Source of the DNA: Mesorhizobium sp. INR15
GTDB taxonomy: Bacteria; Pseudomonadota; Alphaproteobacteria; Rhizobiales; Rhizobiaceae
Reading direction: 5' to 3'
Assembly: GCF_015500075.1 (NCBI RefSeq)
Contig: NZ_CP045496.1
Span: forward strand, 1,550,001-1,614,000
Length of the DNA: 64,000 bases
The notes under the pieces are model-generated. The model worked only from the letters and a program-made list of their open reading frames with translations, searched no databases and was not told the DNA's origin. The position numbers and the translations under genes are program-made. Shown in pieces: positions 1 through 8,844 of the stretch (its first letter is position 1; every line of letters begins with the position of its first letter).

Positions 1-116
1 CGCATGACCGGACTTTAATCCCGGACAGCGGAACATCAAACTGAAATTAGCGTGACACGCCGGCAAGCCGGCGACAACATCAGGCAAATGGAGGCCAGAA
101 GCCTCCAGCCGAAAAC

Positions 117-242
117 TCAGCCCTGGCGTGCCTTGTAGCGCGGGGCGGTCTTGTTGATGATGTAAACGCGGCCCTTGCGGCGAACCAACTGGTTGTCGCG
201 GTGACGGCCCTTGAGCGCCTTGAGCGAATTCTTGATCTTCAT
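117..242 (-). CDS. rpmJ: 50S ribosomal protein L36, type B
   Basis: This 41-residue, very basic protein starts MKIKNSLKALKGRHRDNQ and ends RYKARQG. It is a component of the large ribosomal subunit near the peptidyl-transferase region. The sequence contains no cysteine, so it is the zinc-independent (C-minus, YkgO-like) form rather than the zinc-ribbon form with C-C-C-H. The ATG at 240-242 is the only start that gives the family length. A GC-rich hairpin lies just beyond the stop (91-108) and may end the transcript, although it has no clear T-run. The gene stands alone, with its neighbour on the opposite strand. Confidence 0.95.
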   Translation of the reverse strand: MKIKNSLKALKGRHRDNQLVRRKGRVYIINKTAPRYKARQG

Positions 243-483
243 GGTCTTGCCTGTCGGTATGGACCCGCTGCGGGTCGAAATTTTAAGGCGCGCCAGAAGA
301 CGCGCCCTTGAACTGTGCGTGGCTCATAAACGAGGAGCCTTGTCTATGTCAACCACGAGGGCGCTCCATAGCGCTTGTGGGCCGTCCATATCATCAAATA
401 TCCGCAATCTGCATCTCGCGGCATTGCGCGGCTGTAAGGCCGCTGGGATGATACAGTCGCCGTGAAGTGATTTGGAGACGATC

Positions 484-891
484 ATGCGCCGAATTTTCCT
501 GTCCGCCTGCCTTGTCGTCATGGCTGGCGTCTCGGTTGTCCGAGCGCAGGAATGCGACCGCGGCGACGACAGCCAGCAAATGATGAACATCTGTGCCGGA
601 GAGGATTACGCGGCGGCCGATGCCAGGCTCAACAGGGCCTATCAGGACCTTATCGGTGCGGACGATGCCGACGGCCGGAAATTGCTGCAGGCCGCGCAGC
701 GGGCCTGGATTGCCTTTCGGGATGCCGAATGCGCCCATTCCTCCGCCGCCAGCGCCGGCGGCTCAATCCATTCGATGGAGGTCTCGCAGTGCCTGACCAG
801 GCTGACCGATGATCGGGTCAAGCAACTTGCGGCCGCCGCCAATTGCCAGGAAGGCGACGCGAGTTGCGCCAGCTCCGACGACGAGCAATAG
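484..891 (+). CDS. LprI-like (DUF1311) periplasmic protein
   Basis: This 135-residue protein has a signal peptide (MRRIFLSACLVVMAGVSVVRAQ, cleaved around residue 21). The mature domain has the DUF1311/LprI pattern: an early Cys, QQMMNIC, then an alanine/aspartate-rich segment with LNRAYQ, AWIAFRDAEC and a late Cys, giving several cysteines that probably form disulfides. Members of the family include lysozyme-inhibitor-like lipoproteins. No lipobox is seen here, so it is probably a soluble periplasmic protein. The ATG at 484 is preceded by GGAG at 474-477. A TTG at 472 is in frame but lies on the ribosome binding site. The substrate or partner cannot be told. Confidence 0.75.
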   Translation: MRRIFLSACLVVMAGVSVVRAQECDRGDDSQQMMNICAGEDYAAADARLNRAYQDLIGADDADGRKLLQAAQRAWIAFRDAECAHSSAASAGGSIHSMEVSQCLTRLTDDRVKQLAAAANCQEGDASCASSDDEQ

Positions 892-906
892 GCCGCGCCT
901 CGGAGG

Positions 907-1983
907 TCAGGCGCGGCGGCTGATCCGGGTGAAATGGCCCATCTTGCGGCCGGGCCGTGCCTCCGCCTTGCCGTAGAGATGCAGCATCAGATCGGGCTCG
1001 CCAAGCAGCTCGGCAACGCGCGAGACATCGTCACCGATCAGGTTTTCCATCATGCAGTTGGAATGGCGGCTCGGGCTTCCCAGTGGCAGCCCGGCGATGG
1101 CGCGGATGTGCTGGTCAAACTGCGAGACGACACAGGCAGCCTCGGTCCAGTGGCCGGAGTTGTGAACGCGGGGCGCAATCTCATTGGCCAGCAGCGAACC
1201 ATCGGCCAGCACGAAAAACTCGACGCCGATGACGCCGACGTAATCGAGGGCCGACAGGATTGTTTTGGCGGCTGCCTGCGCGGCGGCAGCGGTTTCAGCG
1301 GAGATCCCGGCCGGCACGGTGGAGCTGTGCAGGATGCCGTGGCGGTGGACATTTTCGGCCGGATCATAGGCGGCAACAGCGCCGTCTATGCCGCGCGCGG
1401 CGATCACCGAAATCTCGCGCTCGAAGGGTACGAAGGCTTCGAGGACCAATGGCACACTGCCCATGGCCTCGAAGGTGCCGGCAAATCCGCCTGCTTCCAT
1501 GTTGCGGAAAACGCGCTGGCCCTTGCCGTCATAGCCCATGCGCCGCGTCTTCAGGACGCCGTTGCCAGCGAATGCCTTCAGCGCGGCGGTCAGGTCACTG
1601 TCATTGCCGACAGGGCGGAAATCCGCTGTTGGTATGCCAATGCTGTTGAGAAAGGTCTTCTCGGTGACCCGATCCTGCGCAACCTCGAGCGCGCGTGCAG
1701 GCGGATAGACAGGCGCCGTGCTGGCCAGTGCGTTGGCGGCCGCGACCGGCACGTTCTCGAACTCATAGGTGACCACGGCGCTGGCGGCTGTCAGTTCGGC
1801 ATGTGCTGTCTGGTCGTCATAGGCGGCCGTTATCTGCCGGTTGGCGACTTGCGCCGCCGGACAGTCCGGCTGCGGTTCCAGCACCACGGTGCGATAGCCC
1901 AGTCGGGCGGCCGCGGCAGCCAGCATGCGGCCGAGCTGGCCTCCGCCAATGATGCCGATGGTCGATCCGGCGGGCAGGCTCAC
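907..1983 (-). CDS. purK: N5-carboxyaminoimidazole ribonucleotide synthase
   Basis: PurK is an ATP-grasp enzyme of de novo purine synthesis. It carboxylates AIR to N5-CAIR using ATP and bicarbonate, and PurE then rearranges the product. The 358-residue protein has the N-terminal fold with GIIGGGQLGRM (residues 10-20), a central ATP-grasp region containing TRRMGYDGKGQ and LVLEAFVPFEREISV, and the metal/ATP-binding stretch NEIAPRVHNSGHW. Length matches the family. Its start overlaps the purE stop by 4 bp (ATGA at 1980-1983), so the two genes are translationally coupled in one transcript, purE first. Confidence 0.97.
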   Translation of the reverse strand: MSLPAGSTIGIIGGGQLGRMLAAAAARLGYRTVVLEPQPDCPAAQVANRQITAAYDDQTAHAELTAASAVVTYEFENVPVAAANALASTAPVYPPARALEVAQDRVTEKTFLNSIGIPTADFRPVGNDSDLTAALKAFAGNGVLKTRRMGYDGKGQRVFRNMEAGGFAGTFEAMGSVPLVLEAFVPFEREISVIAARGIDGAVAAYDPAENVHRHGILHSSTVPAGISAETAAAAQAAAKTILSALDYVGVIGVEFFVLADGSLLANEIAPRVHNSGHWTEAACVVSQFDQHIRAIAGLPLGSPSRHSNCMMENLIGDDVSRVAELLGEPDLMLHLYGKAEARPGRKMGHFTRISRRA

Positions 1984-2477
1984 GGCGTATCCGTCGGCTC
2001 AATCGCGACCTTGGCGGTCTGCGCGGCGCGCCAGCCGTCCAGCCGTGCGGCAAGCCTGTCGTCGTGCAGCGCCAGCACCGCGGCGGCCAGGAGGGCTGCA
2101 TTGGCGGCGCCGGCCTTGCCGATGGCCAAGGTGCCGACCGGAATGCCGGCCGGCATCTGAACGATGGAGAGCAGTGAATCCTGTCCCGAAAGAGCTTTCG
2201 ATTCGACAGGCACGCCGAAGACCGGCAGAGGCGTCATCGCCGCCGTCATGCCAGGCAGATGGGCGGCACCGCCGGCGCCGGCGATGATCACCTTGTAGCC
2301 GGCAGCCTTGGCGCCCTTGGCGAAGTCGTAGAGCCGGTCGGGGGTACGATGGGCCGATATGATCAGCCGCTTGTGCGGAACGCCAAGCGCCTCAAGCGTT
2401 TCGGCGGCATGGCGCATCGTCGCCCAATCGGACTGGCTGCCCATGATGATGGCGACGTCGGCGCGTTGATCGTCCAA
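1980..2477 (-). CDS. purE: N5-CAIR mutase, class I PurE
   Basis: PurE converts N5-CAIR to CAIR, the step after PurK. The protein shows the class I PurE signatures IIMGSQSDW near the N terminus, ISAHRTPDRL in the centre and AGAGGAAHLPGM, which bind the ribonucleotide and provide the catalytic His. The chosen start is a TTG at 2475-2477, preceded by GGGGAG at suitable spacing; it gives 165 residues, the normal size. An upstream in-frame TTG at 2498 would add seven residues (172 in all) and cannot be excluded. The gene is first of the purE-purK pair. The closely packed AAGGA/GGGGAG region may favour efficient initiation despite the rare start codon. Confidence 0.95.
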   Translation of the reverse strand: MDDQRADVAIIMGSQSDWATMRHAAETLEALGVPHKRLIISAHRTPDRLYDFAKGAKAAGYKVIIAGAGGAAHLPGMTAAMTPLPVFGVPVESKALSGQDSLLSIVQMPAGIPVGTLAIGKAGAANAALLAAAVLALHDDRLAARLDGWRAAQTAKVAIEPTDTP

Positions 2478-2572
2478 GTCCTTGCTCCCCGGCGACAAAG
2501 GCGCGCATTAGCGGAATTCGGGCGGGGCCGCAAGGATAGGGCGGCCACCGCTGTCGCTGGAGAGTATTCCTC

Positions 2573-3493
2573 TTACACCGCCGCCTTGCGGAAGCGGACG
2601 ACAAAGTCGTCGAGTTCGGGCCGCTCCATGTCCGAGATTGCCCAGTAGGAGAAGGCGCCATCGCTCCACTGCACCAGCGAGAAGCCGCTCGACGAGAGAT
2701 CGTCCGGGGCTGTGACACGGCCACCTTGCTGCGGTTCGGCGACCAGCGTGATCAGATGCTCGCGGTGTCGGTAGACCAAAGCCGGCACCGGCCGGCCGGC
2801 GATCACCTCTACCCGTCCGCCGATCAGCGCGTAGCCGTCCTTCGCAAGGTCCGGTGCGGGTGGTGACACGCCGATCCTGGCGTCCAGCCACGGCTTCACC
2901 GTGTGGCGATCGGACGAAACGATATCGATGGGGCTGGCGGCGAGCAGACTGCGGCGGTGGCCACTGGCGACTGCCGCGGCAAAGCCGTCATCCGCGCCGT
3001 TCAGCATCACCCATTGCGTCGCTCCGCTAGCCAGCAAGGCGCTGATCATGATCGACGCCGCCATGGCGCGCCAGTCGAACGAGCCGAAACGGCGCGCGCG
3101 TGCCAGCGAGGGCCGTGCCTGGGACGGACGTGCCTCCGCGTTTCTGCGCGTGCCTCCACCAATCCGTACGCCGCCAATCAATCCCGGCAGCGCCGACGAT
3201 GCGCCCCGCTGCGGCTCAGCCGCGCCGTCTTCCTTCGGCTCTGCGCTTGCCGCCGCGCCGATGGCTGCGATGCGGGCACGAAAGGCCTCGCTGACGGGCG
3301 GTTGCGGCAGGCGGCTCACCGCTGACTGCAAGGCAGTGACACGGGCGTGCTCGGCGGCCAGGATCGGGTCGGCGGCGATGCGCCGCTCCACAGCCAGGGC
3401 CGCCGCAGCGTCGAGTTCGCCATCAACAAGGGCGTGGATCATCAACCTCATACCTTCGGCATCGTTGGGCAGTCCGTCGTCATGGATGGTCAT
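2573..3493 (-). CDS. Anti-sigma factor, single-pass membrane
   Basis: This 306-residue protein is encoded immediately after an ECF sigma factor, with a 4-bp overlap (3490-3493). That arrangement is the classic position of a cognate anti-sigma factor. The N-terminal 60 residues (IHALVDGELDAAAALAVERR and ADPILAAEHARV) resemble the cytoplasmic sigma-binding helices of RsiW/ChrR-type proteins, but no HxxxCxxC zinc motif is visible. A basic, Ala/Arg/Pro-rich linker (residues 85-138) precedes one hydrophobic segment around residues 142-160. The C-terminal 140 residues are probably periplasmic and sense the signal. Assignment rests on context plus topology. Confidence 0.8.
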   Translation of the reverse strand: MTIHDDGLPNDAEGMRLMIHALVDGELDAAAALAVERRIAADPILAAEHARVTALQSAVSRLPQPPVSEAFRARIAAIGAAASAEPKEDGAAEPQRGASSALPGLIGGVRIGGGTRRNAEARPSQARPSLARARRFGSFDWRAMAASIMISALLASGATQWVMLNGADDGFAAAVASGHRRSLLAASPIDIVSSDRHTVKPWLDARIGVSPPAPDLAKDGYALIGGRVEVIAGRPVPALVYRHREHLITLVAEPQQGGRVTAPDDLSSSGFSLVQWSDGAFSYWAISDMERPELDDFVVRFRKAAV

Positions 3494-4065
3494 GGCGCTC
3501 TCCCCAGTTCAGACATAAGCAGACCGCGAGCCCGGGCCAGCCGTGACATCACCGTGCCTATCGGCACGCCGAGCATGGCCGATATCTCGCGGTAGCTGAG
3601 ACCATTGATGTCGCGCAACACCAGCGTCTCGCGAAACGGGTCCGGCAGCGCGGCTATCGCCGCTTCGAGTGCGGCCATATCGGCCTTGGCGATAAGGCTC
3701 GCTTCCGGGCCATCGTCGTCAGGCAGACTGGCGCCATGCGCCGCGGCCATCTCGTCGAGGTCGCCGAGGTCGCCGACCGCCATCATGGCGCGGGGCCGGT
3801 TGCGCGACATCCATGTGTAGGATGTGTTGCGCACGATGGTCAGCAGCCAGGCCCGGGCATTGCCGCCGGCATAGCCTGATATGCCGGCATGCGCCTTCAC
3901 ACAGGCCTCCTGGACCACGTCCTCCGCGTCGGCCGTGTTGCCGGTCAGCCAGCGTGCAAGTGCAAGGGCGTCGCCAAGATGGGGCAGCACCACTTCGCCG
4001 AAGCGCTCGGCCTGGGCCTTTTCGCTCAACACCGCACCATGATCCGATACTCCGGGCTGAATCAT
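3490..4065 (-). CDS. ECF-type RNA polymerase sigma factor
   Basis: This extracytoplasmic-function sigma factor has only regions 2 and 4. Region 2 contains ALARWLTGNTADAEDVVQEA and ARAWLLTIVRNTSYTW. Region 4 contains LPDPFRETLVLRDINGLSYR followed by EISAMLGVPIGTVMSRLARAR, a helix-turn-helix for the -35 element. The ATG at 4063-4065 gives 191 residues, the usual ECF size. The reading frame stays open to 4182, which would add 39 poorly conserved residues, and the ribosome binding sites do not decide between these starts. The gene is followed with 4-bp overlap by its predicted anti-sigma factor, so it is probably held inactive until a membrane signal releases it. Confidence 0.92.
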   Translation of the reverse strand: MIQPGVSDHGAVLSEKAQAERFGEVVLPHLGDALALARWLTGNTADAEDVVQEACVKAHAGISGYAGGNARAWLLTIVRNTSYTWMSRNRPRAMMAVGDLGDLDEMAAAHGASLPDDDGPEASLIAKADMAALEAAIAALPDPFRETLVLRDINGLSYREISAMLGVPIGTVMSRLARARGLLMSELGRAP

Positions 4066-4399
4066 CCGCGCTCTATCATTGAGCGCGGGCGATCTGGCAC
4101 CCCATGCGCGGGGCAAGCCCGCTAAATCAGGCAAAGCCGCCTGCTTTTGTGAAAGTGAATTCATAGGCGTCACCGGTGTCAAGCGCCCTGACGCGAAAGC
4201 AGGCGTTGCCGGTCACGCTTAGCTGCAGCCAACGGGCTGCGCCCAACAGGAAAGCCGCAACAAAGACGAGCCATTTCGATCTCCCGCGACACCAAAAGTG
4301 GCATCTGCAGAGAGGACCCGGAAAGGAGACGGTTTATTCCCTGCCAGCGAAAATTATTTCGCGCATGGCCGTGAGACGTGGCCGCGCAGCCACGTCAAC

Positions 4400-4603
4400 T
4401 CAGGCAATGATATCGGGAATGATCTTGTCCTCCAGCGCCATCAGCCTGTCCTTCAGGAACAGCTTCTTCTTCTTCATGCGCTGGATTTGCAGTGGATCGC
4501 AGGCCATGGCGATCATCGCGTTGATCGCTGCGTCGAAATCGGCGTGTTCCTGCTTCAGGCGGGAAAATTCGAGGCGAACATCGGCCTGTTCTTGATCGGA
4601 CAT
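4400..4603 (-). CDS. DUF465 (YdcH-family) small protein
   Basis: This 67-residue, highly helical protein has a Lys-rich core (RMKKKKLFLKDRLMALEDKI) typical of the DUF465/YdcH family. The family is abundant in alphaproteobacteria and of unknown biochemical role; members probably form a short antiparallel coiled coil. The protein is cytoplasmic, with no signal or membrane segment. A second, shorter DUF465 gene lies 240 bp away on the other strand (4845-5024), so the two are divergent paralogues sharing a 241-bp control region. The region between the sigma gene and this stop (4183-4399) holds nothing recognisable. Confidence 0.88.
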   Translation of the reverse strand: MSDQEQADVRLEFSRLKQEHADFDAAINAMIAMACDPLQIQRMKKKKLFLKDRLMALEDKIIPDIIA

Positions 4604-4844
4604 TCTTTACCGTCTGCACGTCTGCGATGCCCAGAAACGGGCCTTGTTGGGCGGGGCCGATCATCTTTTTCAACCGGCGCGCAGCCCATATCACATTTCA
4701 CATTGTCGTGGAATGCTACCACACATCATTCGACATCGCTTCCAGTTGGTGGCACAGTGTCACCGTGCCGTCACAGAAGCGAGCCTGCGGTGGACGCGCC
4801 TATGGCGGCTGCAATCGAGGAATCCATGAAAGGGAGAACCAATC

Positions 4845-5024
4845 ATGTCTCTTGCATCCCATCTTGATGAGTTGCAGCGGAAACACGGCGACATCGAACG
4901 TGAGCTCGATGACGCGATGAACCATCCATCGGTCGACGACCTCGAAATCGTGAATCTCAAGCGACGCAAGCTGGCACTCAAGGACGAGATTGAAAAGCTG
5001 AAGGCGAAACCGACAACGCATTGA
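4845..5024 (+). CDS. DUF465 (YdcH-family) small protein
   Basis: This 59-residue coiled-coil protein starts MSLASHLDELQRKHGDIERE and contains EIVNLKRRKLALKDEIEKLK. It has the DUF465 pattern of an N-terminal heptad segment, a short turn with a PS/D motif and a Lys-rich second helix. The start ATG at 4845 has AGGGAG eight bases upstream. Function is unknown for the family. Its divergent paralogue is at 4400-4603. After the stop there is a perfect 8-bp-stem hairpin at 5071-5090 (loop TAGC) without a T-run, and about 240 bp with no other feature before ispG. Confidence 0.88.
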   Translation: MSLASHLDELQRKHGDIERELDDAMNHPSVDDLEIVNLKRRKLALKDEIEKLKAKPTTH

Positions 5025-5332
5025 CGGTTACAATCTGACATAGCCGCTTTTTCTGATGGCGGCCTATTTGCCGGCGGCTAGCGCCGCCGGTGGTGGGGCT
5101 TTTGGTTTCTTGCGAAACCGAGTTCCAACGGATCTCCTTCCCACGGCAACAATCCCGGAAACCCGTATTTTCCGATCCTGGCGTCAGCCCGATTTGGGCC
5201 AGTGGCGACCTGTCGCCATTGACAAGCCATGTTTGCTCCTCCACCTCATGACCGGACTTCAGCGCATCGGCCGGAGCGTATTTTGCGCGCCCAAGCGGAC
5301 GCATGGCGCTCCAGAGACAAAAGGCTGCCGGC

Positions 5333-6583
5333 ATGACCGGATATTTTTCCTCTCCCTTCCCGCGCCGGACCTCGGTCGGCGTTGACGTCGGTGGCGTGGT
5401 CGTGGGCGGCGGTGCGCCCGTCGTCGTTCAGTCGATGACCAACACAGATACCGCCGACATCGACCAGACAGTTGCCCAGGTGGCGGCGCTGCATCGCGCC
5501 GGCTCCGAGATCGTGCGCATCACCGTCGACCGTGACGAGAGTGCCGCCGCCGTACCGCGCATCCACGAACGGCTGCTGCGGCTTGGTATCAATGTGCCGC
5601 TGGTCGGTGATTTCCACTATATCGGCCACAAGCTGCTGGCCGATCATCCGGCCTGCGCCGAGGCGCTGGCCAAATACCGCATCAATCCCGGCAATGTCGG
5701 CTTCAAGGACAAGAAGGACCGGCAATTCACCGACATCGTCGAGATGGCCATCAAGCACGACAAGCCGGTGCGTATCGGCGTCAACTGGGGGTCGCTCGAC
5801 CAGGAACTCCTCACCCGGCTGATGGACGACAACCAGGCCAAGGGTTTTCCGCTGACCGCGCAGGAAGTGACGCGGGAGGCGATCGTGCAATCGGCCATCC
5901 TGTCGGCTGAAATGGCCGAAGAGATCGGGCTTGGCCGCGAAAAGATCATCCTGTCAGCCAAGGTCAGCGGCGTGCAGGACCTGATCGCGGTTTACGCCGA
6001 GCTTGCGACCCGCTCCAACCATGCACTGCATCTTGGCCTGACCGAGGCCGGCATGGGGTCCAAAGGCATCGTCGCGTCGTCCGCCGCCATGGGCATCCTG
6101 CTGCAGCAAGGCATTGGCGACACCATCCGCATCTCGCTGACGCCGGAGCCGAATGGCGACCGGACGCGCGAAGTTCAGGTGTCGCAGGAATTGCTGCAGA
6201 CCATGGGTTTCCGGCAATTCGTGCCGATCGTCGCGGCCTGCCCCGGCTGCGGCCGCACCACATCAACCGTGTTCCAGGAACTCGCCCAGAACATCCAGGC
6301 GGACCTGCGCAAGAACATGCCGGTGTGGCGCGATAAATATCCCGGCGTCGAAAGCCTCAAGGTCGCGGTCATGGGCTGCATCGTCAACGGCCCAGGTGAA
6401 TCCAAGCATGCCGACATCGGCATTTCGCTGCCCGGCACCGGTGAAACGCCGACGGCGCCGGTGTTCGTCGACGGCAAGAAAGCGGCGACGCTGCGCGGCC
6501 CATCGATCGCGGCGGATTTCGAGAAAATGGTCGCCGACTATATCGAGCAGCGGTTCGGTCGCGGCAAGGCCGCGGCGGAGTAG
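5333..6583 (+). CDS. ispG: 4-hydroxy-3-methylbut-2-enyl diphosphate synthase
   Basis: IspG (GcpE) is the [4Fe-4S] enzyme of the MEP pathway that converts MEcPP to HMBPP for isoprenoid synthesis. The protein has the N-terminal TIM-barrel half (VVVQSMTNTDTADIDQTVAQ, GDFHYIGHKLL, NPGNVGFKDKK, GVNWGSLDQELL). Its C-terminal half carries the three cluster Cys ligands in CPGCGRTTST (C303 and C306) and CIVNGPGE (C349). From ATG 5333 it is 416 residues; an upstream ATG at 5303 would add ten. The product pathway fits the polyprenyl synthase at 16.5 kb. The next gene starts 5 bp after the stop and may be cotranscribed. Confidence 0.97.
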   Translation: MTGYFSSPFPRRTSVGVDVGGVVVGGGAPVVVQSMTNTDTADIDQTVAQVAALHRAGSEIVRITVDRDESAAAVPRIHERLLRLGINVPLVGDFHYIGHKLLADHPACAEALAKYRINPGNVGFKDKKDRQFTDIVEMAIKHDKPVRIGVNWGSLDQELLTRLMDDNQAKGFPLTAQEVTREAIVQSAILSAEMAEEIGLGREKIILSAKVSGVQDLIAVYAELATRSNHALHLGLTEAGMGSKGIVASSAAMGILLQQGIGDTIRISLTPEPNGDRTREVQVSQELLQTMGFRQFVPIVAACPGCGRTTSTVFQELAQNIQADLRKNMPVWRDKYPGVESLKVAVMGCIVNGPGESKHADIGISLPGTGETPTAPVFVDGKKAATLRGPSIAADFEKMVADYIEQRFGRGKAAAE

Positions 6584-6588
6584 GCGCC

Positions 6589-7443
6589 ATGCGGCGTTTC
6601 CCGAGGGCGACGCTGGTCCTGTTGGGCGCATTGGCATGGTCGACGGCCGTCCATGCCGACCCGCCACAATCCGCCGCCAAGAGATTGATCGACCGCGTCT
6701 GCAATCTGATCGAGGTGCATGCGGACCAGAATGGCCTGCCAAGGGATTTCTTCGCCCGGCTGATCTGGAAGGAAAGCCGTTTCGATCCCAACGCGGTCAG
6801 CCCGGTCGGCGCGGAAGGCATTGCCCAGTTCATGCCGGGCACCGCCAAGATGCGCGGCCTGGCCAATTCCTTTGACATCGACCAGGCGATCCCGGCCTCG
6901 GCGAAATATCTGGCCGAGATGAAAACCGGCTACGGCAATCTCGGCCTCGCCGCAGCGGCTTACAACGCGGGTGAAAACCGGGTCTCACGCTGGCTGAAAT
7001 CGGGCGGGTTCCTGCCGATGGAGACCGAAAGCTACGTTTTCGACATCATGGGCGAGCCAGCCGACAAGTTCACCGACACAGGCTACGCGGGAACGGTGCA
7101 GCCGCTCGATACGAAGGCAAGTTTCGCGGTTGCCTGCCGCCGGCTGCCGGTCATCATGTCGCAAACCGTGGCCATGGCTTCGATCAACGTGAAGCCATGG
7201 GGCGTGCAGGTGGCGGGCAACTTCCGTCGCGGCGCCGCGATTAACCAGTGGCTCCGGGTGAGAAGCCGGTTCCCGGCGCTGCTCGGCAATCATGACCCGG
7301 TGGTCAGCCGGGTGCGCACGCCGATCGGCCGGCGCGGTATCTATGCGGTCAGGATCGGGGTCGACGCTCGCGCCGACGCCAACGTCATCTGCCAGAAACT
7401 GCAAAGTGTCGGCGGTGCCTGCGTGGTGGTGCGCAACCGCTAG
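6589..7443 (+). CDS. Lytic transglycosylase, SLT domain
   Basis: This 284-residue exported protein has a signal peptide at residues 1-23 (ending AVHA). An SLT domain follows at about 30-150, with the catalytic Glu in LIWKESRFDPNA (E62) and the family motifs GAEGIAQFMPGTAK, ASAKYLAEM and AAAAYNAGENRV. It cleaves peptidoglycan glycan strands to 1,6-anhydromuropeptides in the periplasm. The last 35 residues (GIYAVRIGVDARADANVICQ and GACVVVRN) resemble a SPOR-type fold that binds denuded glycan at the septum; that part is an inference. The ATG at 6589 is 5 bp after ispG, suggesting cotranscription with little functional logic. Confidence 0.9.
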   Translation: MRRFPRATLVLLGALAWSTAVHADPPQSAAKRLIDRVCNLIEVHADQNGLPRDFFARLIWKESRFDPNAVSPVGAEGIAQFMPGTAKMRGLANSFDIDQAIPASAKYLAEMKTGYGNLGLAAAAYNAGENRVSRWLKSGGFLPMETESYVFDIMGEPADKFTDTGYAGTVQPLDTKASFAVACRRLPVIMSQTVAMASINVKPWGVQVAGNFRRGAAINQWLRVRSRFPALLGNHDPVVSRVRTPIGRRGIYAVRIGVDARADANVICQKLQSVGGACVVVRNR

Positions 7444-7464
7444 ATCTCGTGAGGGTGCGCTGAC

Positions 7465-8016
7465 ATGACCGCCAGGATCATTCTCCTCAACGGCGTCGGG
7501 AGTGCCGGCAAATCCTCGATCGCCAAGGCATTGCAGGCGATGGCTGTCGAGCCGTTCCTGCACGTCCAGATGGATGCATTCATTGAGATGCTGCCGGATG
7601 GCCTGCAGGATCATGCCGATGGTTTTTCCTATAAGACGGTCCAGCAGGACGGCAAGCCGGCGGTTGTCATCAAGGCGGGGCCGGTTGGGGAGCGAGCCTT
7701 GCAAGGCATGCGCCATGCCATCGCCGCCATGGCCGCGCAAGGCAACAACCTGATTGTCGACGATGTGCTCTGCAACGGCGAGATGCCGGAATATCGCAGG
7801 CTGCTTTCGGCCTTCGAACTCCATCTGGTTGGCGTCTTCGCGCCGCTGGAGGTGCTGGAGGCACGCGAAAGCCAAAGGCCCGACCGGCTGCCCGGACTGG
7901 CGCGCTGGCAGTATGAGCGCGTGCACAAGGGCGTCGACTACGATCTCGAAATCGACACCAGCAGCCTGACGCCGCTGGAGTGTGCCCGTCGCATCCAGCA
8001 GAAATTTCGGATATAG
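7465..8016 (+). CDS. Chloramphenicol phosphotransferase-like P-loop protein
   Basis: This 183-residue P-loop kinase-fold protein starts with a beta strand and Walker A motif (ILLNGVGSAGKSSIAKAL, residues 5-22). It continues with HVQMDAFIEMLP and a second strand LIVDDVLCNGEMPEY, as in the CPT family whose founder phosphorylates chloramphenicol. The C-terminal part has the lid-like RPDRLPGLARWQYERVHKGV. Most genomic members have unknown substrates, so resistance should not be assumed. It lies 21 bp after the lytic transglycosylase gene. A hydroxylated small metabolite is the likely phosphate acceptor, by family. Confidence 0.82.
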   Translation: MTARIILLNGVGSAGKSSIAKALQAMAVEPFLHVQMDAFIEMLPDGLQDHADGFSYKTVQQDGKPAVVIKAGPVGERALQGMRHAIAAMAAQGNNLIVDDVLCNGEMPEYRRLLSAFELHLVGVFAPLEVLEARESQRPDRLPGLARWQYERVHKGVDYDLEIDTSSLTPLECARRIQQKFRI

Positions 8017-8071
8017 CGCGGCCACGATTTGGCCGGGCGATTCTTTCCCGGTGAGCGGCACGGGTAGCACT

Positions 8072-8824
8072 ATGTTTGACGGGTACATTATCTGTGGCAC
8101 CCCGAGAACCGGAAGCACCCTGCTGTGCAAGCTCCTGGCGTCGACAAGGACGGCAGGCGATCCTCACTCATTCTATCGGATGCAGGACGTATTGGAGTGG
8201 GCCGAGGTATGGCATCTGCCGAGCCGCGATACGATGAGCGAAGCTGAATTCGAGACGGCCTACCTCAACGCGGCAATCACGGCCGGGACCGCTGGAACGG
8301 GTGTCTTTGGGCTTCGCCTGATGCGGGAGAATCTCGGGGAGCTCTGCGCTATCCTCGATCGTATCTTTCCGCGGCTTCCATCGGACAAGGCACGGCTTGA
8401 AAAGGCATTCGGCAAGGTCCTCTTCATGCATCTTTCGCGCGAGGACAAGCTTGCCCAGGCCGTTTCCCTGATCAAGGCAGAGCAAACCGGTCTTTGGCAT
8501 GTCGCTCCGGATGGCACCGAAATCGAAAGGGTGGGGCCCGCACAGGAACCCCGCTATGATTTCGAGCGGATCCGGCATGAACTCACCGAGCTTGAGAGCC
8601 ATGACGCGGCCTGGAACGCCTGGTTCGAAGAACAATCCATAGACCCGCTTCGGATTGGCTATGAGCGCCTTTCAGCCAATCCCGCCGCGAGCCTGGTACG
8701 CCTCTGCGAGGCCCTTGGCGTTCAAGCGCCCAATGCGAATGACGTAAGACCTGGTGTCGCGAAGCTCGCCGACGAGACGAGCCTCGCCTGGATGCGCCGC
8801 TATCGTGCGGATGCCGCCATCTGA
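8072..8824 (+). CDS. Stf0-family sulfotransferase
   Basis: This 250-residue protein opens with GYIICGTPRTGSTLLCKLL, the PAPS 5'-phosphosulfate-binding loop of sulfotransferases. The following DPHSFYR, GVFGLRLM and LSREDKLAQAVSLIKAEQTG are typical of Stf0-type trehalose/glycolipid sulfotransferases. The reaction is transfer of sulfate from PAPS to a hydroxyl group. Stf0 itself makes trehalose-2-sulfate, and rhizobial homologues modify surface glycans or Nod factor; the acceptor here is unknown. The reading frame opens at 7982, but ATG 8072 places the PAPS loop at the very N terminus as in the family. It partly follows the upstream phosphotransferase gene. Confidence 0.88.
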   Translation: MFDGYIICGTPRTGSTLLCKLLASTRTAGDPHSFYRMQDVLEWAEVWHLPSRDTMSEAEFETAYLNAAITAGTAGTGVFGLRLMRENLGELCAILDRIFPRLPSDKARLEKAFGKVLFMHLSREDKLAQAVSLIKAEQTGLWHVAPDGTEIERVGPAQEPRYDFERIRHELTELESHDAAWNAWFEEQSIDPLRIGYERLSANPAASLVRLCEALGVQAPNANDVRPGVAKLADETSLAWMRRYRADAAI

Positions 8825-8844
8825 AGCGTCGGGCAGATCTGGTC

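Noticed and set aside
934..2160. 408-codon open frame on the plus strand across purK and purE
   Set aside because: It is a GC-rich shadow of the antisense purK/purE genes; no domain and no ribosome binding site.
5071..5090. Intrinsic terminator of the DUF465 gene
   Set aside because: The 8-bp stem is perfect, but there is no T-run on either side.
7465..8016. Chloramphenicol resistance determinant
   Set aside because: Only the general CPT fold is recognisable; resistance cannot be inferred from a chromosomal homologue.
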